Below are positions 22,322 through 33,402 of a stretch of DNA of 64,000 bases, in pieces. The stretch is from the NCBI GenBank assembly GCA_029891345.1, contig CM056997.1, positions 213,505,212 through 213,569,211 of the forward strand. Reading direction: 5' to 3'. Both the position numbers and the translations under genes were made by a program. This DNA comes from Dryococelus australis. Taxonomy: Eukaryota; Arthropoda; Insecta; Phasmatodea; Phasmatidae. The first letter of the stretch is position 1. Each line of letters begins with the position of its first letter. The notes under the pieces are model-generated. The model was not told where the DNA came from, did not search any database, and saw only the letters and a program-made list of their open reading frames with translations.

Positions 22322-25115
22322 TAGGGGTGGGAAATTCAATTTCTCGATTACCTCAATTTTTACTGTAATTGACTTAATTGAGAATCGAGGGGAAGTATGA
22401 ATTTATGAATTATTATTTCAATTATTATATAAAATATAAGTTTATATTTTAATAACTAGGCCTGTGCGAATATTCAAATTTTCGAATACCATTTCAAATT
22501 ATGAAATATTCATATTCAATTCAATGTAGAATATAAATACTTAGAATTTTCGAATATTAAATTTTTTTCATAGTGTGAATGTTGATATTTAGAAACAGTA
22601 CTTTCAGACTATGGTTGTACGTATTTTTGTAGTGCTGATACTGTACCTGTCAACTTTGACAAGGATCCCTTATCTGATGTCGCCCAGCCAGCCATAAAGT
22701 GGAATTGCTTTGCTGGGAATCAAAATGGCTCAAGTCATGAATAGGTATATAACACCCACAAATCTTTACAATGTAATAAAAATGCTGCTACCATACAACC
22801 AGGTTACACACACCTATTTCATTGTGAATAGCTTTTCTTTAAAAGTAAATCAAATATATCATATTATTCATATAATAGCATCTCTTCTTGAAGGGTTTGT
22901 CATAAATAATGCAAAAATACTTCAACCTAAATAATTTTTTCACCACTTCACAGTTGTAGTTGTGAATTTAGGTTTAAATATTTTTCCCTCAAAAATATTT
23001 TTTAAGAAAGGGTTATCTTCCTTTTGGGTAAATACGGTATTCATATTCCCAGTAATTAAATCATTTGCAGTAAATTTTTGTGAAGTATTTAATAACGTTT
23101 CGCAGTACAAAGCACTTCTTCCATGAAAAGGACTTCACAAATACAATTCGCACTTGGACGCTTTTCAGTGTACGTACTTGGAAGTATTAAAACATTTTAT
23201 AATTCCAATTTAATTTATTTCAAAAGACCGTATTTGTGATGTAAAAAGAAAATTACCCATTACTGTCATTGTAAAGTAATTAATAAGTAGTGACTTAATG
23301 GTTTTAAAAGAATTCTTCGCTAGAAAATGCAAAAATCATTCAAATATTTAAGGAATAGCAAGAAATGTTGAGTATAGTGAAACCTCTTTAATACAAAACT
23401 GAAGGGACCTAAAATTTTGCCCTCTGTATTAACGAGGTTTGCATTAACAGGTGTAGGTAAGCGTACTCCCAAAAAAAATCAACAAAAGCTACCATTGAAT
23501 TTTGCAGAGAACTAATTCAGGACAATAAATAAATCATAAGTCATTTATTTTAGTTTCCACACAAAATGATTAAAGCAGTTTGATGTATTTTCTGATCACA
23601 TGTAATATAGTTCAGATCATTAAAAATATAAAAAAATAAAATAAAAAATTTGTAACTTATATGTCAGAAAGTGGTAAATAAAACACCTCAAAATTTGTAA
23701 ATAAATTACACAATGGCTGTGTTAAATATCATCATAAAATTTACAAGGCGCTGCCAAAAAGTGGTGTAAAAATTTTCAAAAAGTGGTGGAAAAATTTTCA
23801 AAAGCTGGAAAACATTTTAATTTCTAAATTACTCTCACAAGTACCTTCATGTATACATTTTCACATAAGTGTTATCAACTCATATTCACATCTATGACAG
23901 AAAAATCTTTGAGTAATATGATGAAAGCATTATTTCAATGTTTCCTACTTTTAAATTTGTGCGTAAATGTGTCAAAATATGACCAAAAGAAGAAAAAGCG
24001 TGTTCACTGTCCACAAGTAGCCTATTTGCACTAAAATTAAATTATTGGAGGCGGTAAAAATTTTGAAAAACGAGCACTGAAATTATTTCAAAGTGCAACT
24101 CAAAACACAGAATAACATTAGGCCGTACCTGTGGGTCATTTTTGTTGACCAGTAAAAGAATTGGCTTGCATTTTCATTTACGTTTCAGTTTATGCTGGGT
24201 TAGGCCTAACTACTATTTTGAGGCTATGCACATCAACACTTGCTTGTGAATTGGTTTGTAAAAATTCAATAATTACGGAACATACTAATAATGAAATTGC
24301 AGAAATTATTAACCTAGCTTTTCGGATGTAGAACAGTTTTCACATTCCTGCAAGAACAAATGCAAATGTTTACACGTGCACCGAAAAGTTATACCGTATT
24401 TTTTGTATAAATTACTAAAGACCACGGTACACAAATACGTGTTTGCAGGTTAAACTACAGCAGAAAGTTCACTTCCTATTCATTTTATTTGGGCAGAACA
24501 CTGTGCTTAGCCGTATATGTGTAAACAAAGGAGTCACGCACAGTATCCATACGTGTTTGCAGAAACTCGAACTCAATTTGAAGTTCGATACATATCGAAA
24601 CACTCAATTCTCGCTGCGTTGTTCGACATTACGGCTTCTGTTAACATTTAGAACTCTTTTGCCGCTAGAAAAAATCATGTTTTGATCAATTTGATAGGGT
24701 TTTTGCGGGTGTTGTGTAATTGTAATTCAATTTAGCCTATAAAATAACAATGGTACATTCTGTGAATGGACAAGAGGTTACTTTGTACTACATAGTAACA
24801 AAAATTTCGTATTAACAGTATGTTTTAACATTGAATTTGCTATCTCAACCTTTGTGGGGAATTAAAATGGTTTTTATCAAAGCAAATTTTGCATTAAGCG
24901 ATATTTCAGTAACGAGGTTTCACTGCATTACATTAGAACTGCAGACGTCCTGCTCTTTTTCGTTATCGTTTCTTTTTATTGTTGTGCACTTTAGAATTGT
25001 ACAATTTTTCTTGGAAATAGGATAATCGAGAATCAAATAATCTAGAATTCGACCTTCTTTCAAGTAATAATTGGGAATAAGTAATCGAGAAAAAACATTA
25101 ATCGTCCCATCTCTA
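22322..25115. mobile_element. hAT-type element with 8-bp target duplication
   Basis: Termini are 'taggggtggga' at 22322 and 'tcccatctcta' ending at 25115, inverted with two differences. Both sides carry the 8-bp direct repeat 'gcagaaac' (22314-22321 and 25116-25123). An 8-bp duplication and TAGGG-type ends mark the hAT superfamily. I see no transposase frame; the element is non-autonomous or degraded. About 1.24 kb remain after taking out the pogo-like element at 23375-24925. The subterminal part 22345-22510 recurs, inverted, at 14030-14160. Confidence 0.9.
23375..24925. mobile_element. Pogo/Tigger-like element nested in the hAT
   Basis: The left end 'tagtgaaacctctttaatac' follows TA (23373-23374). 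The right end, read inverted from 24925, is 'cagtgaaacctcgttactg', flanked by CA, probably a mutated TA. CAGTGAAACCTCGTTAATA-type ends with TA duplication are characteristic of the pogo/Tigger group of Tc1/mariner elements. At 1551 bp no transposase frame is visible, so it is a decayed or internally rearranged copy. Confidence 0.75.
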
Positions 25116-25175
25116 GCAGAAACGCTAGCAGTAAATGGGTATGAAAACTTCTATGGAAATGGGTATCATGTAGGG

Positions 25176-25286
25176 CCGGCCTAAGGAACAAGGTACGGTC
25201 GAACCCAGTGAATCGCCATAGAACTCCCACATAATTCTCGTACCCACGAAGGATAGACAATTATGCTTCTATGTTAACTATAGGTA
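25176..25286 (+). pseudogene. Element A: reverse transcriptase fragment between two insertions
   Basis: The frame 'IILVPTKDRQLCFYVNYR' (about 25233-25286) has the spacing of the V-V-x-V-x-K-K-D-G-x-x-R-x-C-V-D-Y-R block in the fingers of Gypsy reverse transcriptases. It is an isolated piece bounded by the foldback element on the left and the TIR element on the right. Confidence 0.7.
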
Positions 25287-28200
25287 GTTCACGGTAAAGT
25301 GAGCACTTTTGAAAGTGCTGCTAAAACTCTACTTTGTTGCCCATTATGTATCCTTCCACCACATGTAAACAAACATTGCTATGTGACTGCCATGTGATTG
25401 CCACATGTTAATAAACTCGATGTTTACATTTTAGGACTGCTAAATGTAACACATATATTATATATAAAACATGTAACATATGTGATGTATATAACACATT
25501 ATATATATAATGTATGCATATATATGTATATATATCATGTAAAATATAAAATATATATAAAATACGTAACATATATCATTGTTTGGGTCATCTCACAGCT
25601 CCGATAGACAAAAACTTTACACAACAAACAATTGAAAAATGAACGCCCCAGCGATGAAGTCCTGGAAACTGTGAAAAGGCAAACATTAAACTTTGGTGGT
25701 GAACAAGGATCAACACGACATGTTAAAAAAGGACACACATTAGTTAAGTCGAAAAATAATTTGGAAGGGCAGCCAAATCCAGATTTTGAAATATACAAGA
25801 AATACTGCACAACCAAGGTACAACACCACTTGTCACACAAATTACCAAACATTTAAAAACAAGACCGCAAACTTAACGTTTCCCATGACTCATCATTTTC
25901 TAAGTGCCCCATCGCTCTGTAGTGTGACAAGTAAAACATCAGCTCTAAAACATGGTAGCTGTGTTTGGCCTCAGCTGACTGAAGTTAGGTGCAACTAAGC
26001 CATCAGGAAAAAACATACATCCTGCAGTCATAAGGTAGCAGCGTAACGTAGCAGATGTCTGAAGCGTATAAAGTAGACAGAGTGAGGCCGTGCAAGGACA
26101 AAAATAAAAAATGATAAATTTAAAAAATAATGATGAGGGAAATGGAAAGGGGAAGGCAGGGAGGCAAGGAAAGATGAGGGGATCTGAGCCAAGCAAAGAG
26201 TACACCACTGCACAGAAGTAGATGGTGCAAATAAACTTAACGTGATGGCGTAAACGTGGCAGTATATAAAAATATGTAATATATAAAAAAGAAAAATATA
26301 TGAAATGTGTGCATGTATATTTACATTTTAAGGATAGTTTTAAATGCACCTTTATAAATGGAGATAAATATATTTCAACATAGGCCTATAATGTATATAT
26401 AAAATTAAAATAATTTACACTAAAAATATTAACATATCAACAAATGCAATTGTGTATATGTACATATAGTTTTTTTTTTGACACTGTTACTCTATCTTCG
26501 TACCTTTAAAAAAGAACTGAACATTTATACTGTGAATTGAAGTGGTAAAAGAAGGGTATACCAGGCTTGTAACTGGCACCACCTTCATTTGTACAAAATA
26601 ATTCTAAAAATAATGTATATTTTTTATAGCTAAGTGAAATGCCGATCCGGTGATGGCCATATTTCGTGTTTCTCTTGTGGCCCAAATGGGTGCGGCATTT
26701 CCTTTTTGTCGTACCCACACAGACCTCAAGAAACTAATTTTACAGGTAAAGTGCATGGACTCTCATCATTCTTGTGGTTTCTTCATTGCAATGACTGCAG
26801 CAAAACTGAAAATTTAAATGAGAAAAGTATTTAAAGAAAATTACTATACGTACAAAAATGGTTCATGCGTACACACACAAAGCTGAAATGTCTAATTAAT
26901 AATTAATAACATATCCACAAATGACAGCAAAATGATAATGTAAAGGACAAATTATAAAAGTAATACTTACAGGCAAGTTACTGTGCATAGTGATAAGCAC
27001 TTAGTTTGACTCTCCTTGTTACTATAGTTGTGCGTCAATAAACAGCCAATCAGAAGCCCCGACACTTATACTATGTTATCAATAGAAAAACTTATTTACA
27101 AATCAAGAAAGTGTGTATTTTGACTTCATTCCTTGGGAAGATATTTTCTTTTGTTTATTTATGGATAATCACAACCACGGAAGTTTTGTAATGTTTTAGG
27201 TAATGTGTAAAGTAAAAATTGAAATGTAAATAATTTACCGTATTAAAAATGTCTCAGCTCTATTGAAATTATTTATTTTTTAAAAAAACCACTACGAACT
27301 CTATGTACAGACCTTAATTTCTTCTGTACAAATGTAGCAACATAAACACACTAATATTATTATCGTTATATCAATTGTAGCCAGGCCACTGTGCTTTTGT
27401 GTTTTGTATGTGCTTATCGCTATAACTGTGAATGTGTTTCGTATGTTAATTGTAGCCCGGCCCTTATTGAAAGCTAGCTCATACAGCTTCTTTAGAAATA
27501 CTTAATTTAACACGTACACTGTGGAATGTAATCTAACCTTTACAAAACATGCATTTGCAAGTAAACAGGAGCTCTGGGAGCCTGGGGTGTTGACTATGCG
27601 GTGTTATTTACAGTTACATTAAATTTCAATAACTACAATATTTTTGTGGCCAAAGTGGCAGATATTACAAACAATTATGCCTACTCAATAACACATACTA
27701 TCTTCGTTGATAATTCTCAAAAGGTAGCAAGTTGTCTTGTTGAACATCCATTTCGAAATTTAAACATGGAATTGTTCTATAGGCCTTGACAATAATTGTA
27801 AATACTTTCTTACTATGGCAAGCATTACGAAATAAAACAATTAGGCCTACACTTGCATCACGAAAGAATGTCGGCAACAAGCACAGCTATAGGTCTATAG
27901 TTAACAAAACCAGCTTCACGATTTTATAGTTTATATGTTGGAACACCTTTAGTGTTGCATCAAACTGCGATGTTTATGTTATGTTAACAATAGTAAAACT
28001 TAACACTGTAACTTGGGATGTATAACTACATGAACATAAGTTTGAGGTTAGACCTACATTTCAAAATAACACAGTGAGTTCATAATGTGTCAAATTAATG
28101 TATAATTATTGACAGGCACATTTGCACGTGTTATTAAGGCAGATTTTAGAAAGGTTGCATCGCTGGGCATAAATAGATATGTACAGATGTATTTGAGGTT

Positions 28201-29227
28201 AGGCCTACATTACAAAACTACACATAGATATAAAAACATGTAAAATTAACGTATAATTATTGATTGCCAAATTTCCACTTGTTATAATGACAGATTTGAA
28301 AGAAAGGTTAAACAGATGGGAGTAGGTAGATAGGTACAGATAACTTTTAATATTAAATGTCAAACTTAGGATATAACATGTATTTCGCAAATTCACATGA
28401 ATACATTAATGTTGCGTTTCTGCTGTCGTTCGTTTACTTTATAATTTTTATTTAGCTTTCCGTTTATAATGTCACATTACTAACTGTAGATTTATACTTG
28501 TTATTTTTCATTTTTGTTACTGGGAATAAGCGGCGAAAGCACATCATAAAACACATTTAGATTTACCTCCGGACAGTTGCAGTTGAAATTTTCATAATTT
28601 CTGCAACTTGTTCGGTGACCTTTCATGGCTTCATCTCTCCTCGACAAATTAAAGAATAAATACTTTCGGTGAGATTTATAATGTCCTCCTGATGCTGAAT
28701 ATTTGTACGTACTTTGCTGGAACTCACAATTTTACACAAAATCACTGCAGCACAATTAAACACTATAAGACTTAGAATAAAACAATGCTTATTGCAGATA
28801 AGCTGAAAAATAAATGAAAAATATTAAAACACAACTACTTCCAGTTTCCAAATTTGTAGTTTGCCTCACAAGCTAAGCCAAGCAACAATCATGAAGGAAC
28901 CACAACAACGGACCGTTGGTTTTGACCTTTGCACCGATCACGCGACACAATATAAATATGAGTTACAGTAAATACATTATCTTTATTCCAATAATTACTT
29001 TAAAGTGTATAAAATAAACTTCAAACAGCTTAAGTAGCCATAAATTTAAACATTACACTTGCAATACCACATTATTTCGTAGAAGTACTTTTCACATTTC
29101 ACTGCCAACATAGCTGGGTGTGTTCATCCCCAGCCTGTGTGGTGACATACATGATTATGCATACGCAGTTGCGGGCAGTGGTTTTTTTTCAAAGGTTGAT
29201 TTCTAGAGTGCTCACTTTAACGTGAAC
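25287..29227. mobile_element. 3.9-kb TIR element of unknown superfamily
   Basis: The ends are 'gttcacggtaaagtgagcac' (from 25287) and its inverted partner 'gtgctcactttaacgtgaac' (ending 29227), one difference in 20. They lie exactly at the edges of two reverse transcriptase fragments, which supports an insertion. No long coding frame is evident; short frames at 25632-25853 (plus) and about 26510-26720 are unassigned. An AT-dinucleotide-rich tract lies at 25440-25580. I could not identify a target duplication or match the TIR to a superfamily. Confidence 0.75.
28041..28345. repeat. Two-copy tandem repeat, about 151-bp unit
   Basis: 'tttgaggttag.cctacatt' starts at 28041 and again at 28192. 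The two units stay alignable through 'aattattga' and 'gtacagat' to about 28345, at roughly 75-80% identity. It lies inside the 3.9-kb TIR element. Confidence 0.7.
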
Positions 29228-29384
29228 GGTCTTTATCAAGAGTTGAACGATGTTACACATCTCATAGCTCCACCCGCCATTTACCTGTCACACATGCTGA
29301 TGTAGGGACACCCAGGTGTTCAGCAGTTCAGACCTGCAGACCGTATACTGGTAGACTGCCTTGCACCCAGATAGTCGTAAATAT
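29228..29384 (+). pseudogene. Element A: reverse transcriptase fragment, second piece
   Basis: The frames contain 'LNDVTHLIAPPAIYLSHML' (about 29250-29305) and 'VFSSSDLQTVYW' (about 29323-29355), which have the spacing of the Y-P-L-P-x-I-x-x-x-L and V-F-S-x-L-D-L-x-S-G-Y-x-Q blocks of Gypsy reverse transcriptases. The piece is bounded by the TIR element on the left and a hAT on the right. It is broken. Confidence 0.7.
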
Positions 29385-30493
29385 TTTCGCTGGGCCAATG
29401 CCGATACCACAGTAGCTACAGATATTTATAGTATCGGAATCGGAAGTATCTGACAAAATAAATTCAGATACTCTGCACCGATACCGCAGTTTACCTGTGC
29501 TTGTCAGTAACACCAGATGGTCAGAAATAGGGTGGCAACTTAGGAGTATTGCAGGCTCAACTGCTGTTGTTTTGAGGTAATAGTTGTGCTGTTATTATTC
29601 AAAGAACTAAACTGACAGGCTGTCACTTAACAACCAAAAAAGATATGTGGGAAAAGATGCCCTGCTCTGAGATAATCATCAACTGTAGGAGGAAAGTGTA
29701 TGGAAGAGAGAGAGAGAAATGCTGTTCTCAACCCACTGTGGCTGCCTACAATGTAAGAGATAATCATCTACAGCGTGTTATGGGGGGTCAGGTCACCTAA
29801 TTACCAGCTTTGCAAGGGTCGCACAGCAGCTCCATCTTGTCATGTCAGTATTTAAAATATTTTAAAAGCAATATTAAATATGACACTAATTACCTGGCAA
29901 TTGACAGTGCATCAATTTTACTCTCATTAAAATAATGGGGTGCTGAATTTAAAAACTATACATACATATTAATAATTTTTAATTTTCTGAATATAAACAA
30001 AATTGGATTATACTGAGAAATGTGGTACCCTTGTAGATTTAATATTTTCTATATGATAAGTTTAAAACATAAATAGTTTAAGTTGCCCTGACCTAAGATT
30101 AAATATATATTACTAAAGTATTCTTTGAGTGTCACTTTTATTCTCCAATTTTGAAGAATTCTTGTGAAATTAATTTACCTATTGTTCTGTATGTTTACTT
30201 AAAGCATAAAATAGTACATAATGTACACTGATTTTAACACAGATTTCCATCAGCTTTCCAAAATACTTTTAATGCTAGTAGAAGTCTTCCAGTTCATTGT
30301 CTTAAATGTTCTTGGCTGAATACAATATATTTTAATAATAAATCATGAAAGTATGCAATTATTCTTTTATCACACAGTCTCTTCTAATGTGGGTATTTTA
30401 TCGGCAGTATTGGCTCACAAGAATTGGTATCTGTAGAATCTGCAAAAAGGGGTTTCTGTAGAATCGGCAAAAAGTGGTATCAGCCCAGCCCTA
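29385..30493. mobile_element. hAT-type element, 1.1 kb, 8-bp target duplication
   Basis: The 8-bp direct repeat 'gtaaatat' lies at 29377-29384 and 30494-30501. The right end, read inverted, is 'tagggctgggctgatacca'; the left end 'tttcgctgggccaatgccg' is a worn version of the same. 'gataccg'/'cggtatc' words crowd both ends, as in the element at 32340. No transposase frame was seen. It interrupts the reverse transcriptase region of element A. Confidence 0.88.
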
Positions 30494-32339
30494 GTAAATA
30501 TACTGAGTTTACAACACCCGAAGGAAAAACCCTGCAGTTCAAGGTCATGCCTTTCTGTCTCAAAAATGTGCCAGCCACATTCCAGCGATTGGTCGGCCGA
30601 AGTATTGACCAGTTACATAGGCGTATTTTGCTCGCCTGTCTAGACATCATCATTGTGTATTCACTCTCCTGGGAGGAACGCTGTGTACATTTACAGAGAG
30701 TCCTAGAGCACCTGGAAGTAGGTGGATTTAAACTGCAAGTTTTTCAAAAGCCATTTTGGTAAGAGGAGTATCGACTACGCGGGGCATATGGTCTTCCAGG
30801 AAAGGAACATTCCCAAACAAGCTCTATCCAAACAATATAAGAGGTGCTTCCTCGGCCTTTGCAACTAGCTGAGAGAGTTCGTACCTGACATCACCCAGCT
30901 GATGGCACCTGTTAACTCCGGGGAAAGATACATGCCGGCATTGGGGCCCTGAACACCAAGCCACCTTCCATAGCCTGAAAGACAGCTTCCGGAAAATCCA
31001 GCTTCTCCACAGGCCACAAGAAGGAATGCCACTTAACTTGTAAACCAATGCCTGTCAAGACAGCTTGGGCACGGTTTTATACCAGGAAGGCTCTGAACGA
31101 CACCACCAGGTGATATACGCAAGCACGATTGAACAGCACCAGTAAACATACCACATTAATGAATTGGAGTTTCTCGCAGAGATTTGAACAGTCAGCAAGT
31201 ATCGCTACCACCTGAAAGGATAGCGGTTAATCCTCAGAACCGACAGCAATGCCTTCCAGTGGCTACATGATTCCCGGAACACTAAAGCCAAGCTAGGAAG
31301 ATGGGTGATGTTCCTGACGGAATCCAATTTTGAAGTACAGTATAGGCCAGGAAAGTTAAATAACCCGCCCGACTCCCTGTCTGGGCAACCAGAAGTCCAG
31401 GGTGGAACGAAGGAAGATGAAGAGTGGGAGCACATGACCCCTCTGCCGACTCCACCCCAAAGTCCCGTCGAAGAAATCTGTCTCCTCTAACTCCAAGTCA
31501 GCAGGTACCAGCTCAACTACTTCCTGCAAAAGGATCCAGAGGCCCAAGACTTGCTAAGGAACCATCCCCCAACATTGTGAACTACGGAACGGGGTGATCT
31601 GGTCAAAGACAATAATCCCAGAGCACCATGGGAGATGGAGCTATGTGCCAACATCTGCCACACCATTGCAACCACCGCCAGGCAGCACATCCCAGCATGA
31701 AGGAGACTCTCTGAGACATAAGAGAGTAGTACATCTGGAACAGAATGAGTCGTGATATCAGACAGTATGTAGCTGGGTGTGAAACTTGCTGCAGGTGCAA
31801 GGCTTACCCGGCACGCAAGCTCGCCAGGAAGCCACAACCACCCCAAAGCCCTTGGACCCACTTGGCTGCTGACGTAATGGGACCTTATGCCAGGAGCATA
31901 GCAAAACCGCTACCTCGTTATTACAGGACCTGTTTACTCGTTGGTGGAGGCTTTCCTGTTATCCAACCAAGAAGCACTATTAATAATAAGGAAGTTTCAA
32001 AAATAGATTATTTCCCGCTGGGGATATTCTCAAGCTATCCTCGCCAACAATGGGACCCAGTTTACAGGTAGCAAGTGGCAGACAGCTTGTAATAAATGGG
32101 GATGAAAACCTGGACAACCGTGCCGTACAACCTGCAAGCCAACCCCACTGAGCAGAGAAACCAGGAACTAAAGAAGAGCCTCCGACTTAGTGTGGGAGTA
32201 GACCACCACGACATGAACCTACCTGATATTCTGTTCGCCTTTAGACGCCAGAATAACGAAGCCATAAACATGAGTCCCAGCCAGCTAGTCCTGGGGCACA
32301 TCCTCCTTCGCCCCGGGAGTGGCAGTGGGATGAGAAACC
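30494..32339 (+). pseudogene. Element A: polymerase palm, RNase H and integrase, fossil
   Basis: In order: 'KYTEFTTPEGKTLQF' and 'PATFQRLVGRSID' then 'LACLDIIIVYS' (the YLDD-box region) of reverse transcriptase (30495-30780); 'YHINELEFLAE', 'RTDSNAFQWL' and 'FEVQYRPGKLNNPPDSLS' of RNase H and its tether (about 31150-31380); 'MSRDIRQYVAGCETCCRCK' of the integrase HHCC finger (31745); 'HLAADVMGPYA' of the integrase core (about 31860). This is the Gypsy order. The region is broken in several places and is cut at 32340 by a hAT element. Confidence 0.85.
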
Positions 32340-32797
32340 TAGGGATGGGCCGATACTGATTAACCAGCCGATACCACATTCATCAGCATCTGTGCGATCT
32401 AAACATTATTTGCTGATTATTATTCACCTATTAGTAACACCACTTTTTTTAACACAGTGTTAAATAACCCGGCATGCTACATCTTGTAAAGCATTAATTT
32501 ACCGCATCCATCAATCAGGTATTCGGTCCGAAACCCAAAATATATTCGGAACAATTGTTTTTTGATGATTTGTTCCCGTTGTTTACATTTTACTGTATTT
32601 TCTGTTGTACATTCACCAAAGATTGTTTACATCATTCGTTTATGGACACTATGTGAATGCAAAACAACACAGTTAATCGACAACTGGTGCTATTGATAGT
32701 ATTGTTTACATCGTGCAAGAAGTTTTGTTTTATTTTCTTCTTACATTTTTACTATTTTTACAGCATTCGTATATTGGCAACAATGAGAAAGCAACCT

Positions 32798-32840
<43 letters not shown>

Positions 32841-33402
32841 CATAGGTTAGCTGGAATGAAAACACTGTTTTATTATTGAAAGTGATGAGTGAAAGCAAAC
32901 ACAAAAGATTTTGATGGGCGTTGTTATTATTGGAAAATGTCAGTTGTGGTTTTGGTTAGTGTGTTAAAGGTCTGAATAAGACTGGGACTTGCCAAAACAT
33001 TGTCGCAAATTTATGAGTTGTCATTTTAATTAAGAGATTGAGTATGGCTCAGCAGACAAAGGATTACTAAGCAAAAATATTAATATACATAAAAAAAAAT
33101 TTGCCTAATTTCAAGTGAATATTTAATATTAAATTGATTTAAAAAAATTATTTTCAATGACATCTTTAGGCTGTTGGTTTAAACAAAGTGCATGTTGAGG
33201 TTATGTATGGTATTTTTCAGATCTAATATCCAAGTCCGCATCAGATTGCCTGAAGTTTTGAAGGTTGACTTCCAAATATTGGGAATTGGCAATTATGATT
33301 GTGCTCATAAAAACTGGTATCGGCATCGGTGTAATCGACGGCATTGGCAGTTAAGAATCCGTATTGTTGGTATCTGCAAAATGTGGTATCGGCCCATTCC
33401 TA
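32340..33402. mobile_element. hAT-type element, 1.06 kb, 8-bp target duplication
   Basis: Termini are 'tagggatgggccgatact' (32340) and, inverted from 33402, 'taggaatgggccgatacca'. The 8-bp direct repeat 'gagaaacc' lies at 32332-32339 and 33403-33410. It contains a run of about 43 T (32798-32840) and multiple 'ggtatcgg' words near the ends. There is no transposase, so it is non-autonomous. It interrupts the integrase region of element A. Confidence 0.93.

Larger units (their letters stand above)
20901..25175. mobile_element. Foldback (long inverted repeat) element, containing a hAT
   Basis: The outer ends are inverted copies: 'ccctacactatatcc' at 20903 and, on the minus strand from 25175, 'ccctacatgatacccattt'. 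The complementarity continues inwards for hundreds of bases on both arms: the block with 'caatttctgctac' (20918) pairs with that around 22200, 'aaatggcagacag' (21068) with 22170-22185, and the central block 21606-21735 with 21745-21878. The element therefore folds on itself over most of its length. It is about 1.47 kb without the hAT element at 22322-25115, which splits its right arm. It interrupts the reverse transcriptase region of element A. I could not settle the target duplication or the transposase family. Confidence 0.75.

Noticed and set aside
25440-25580. AT-dinucleotide-rich tract as a replication origin or scaffold-attachment region
   Set aside because: Sequence composition alone cannot support such a role; it is best described as simple sequence.
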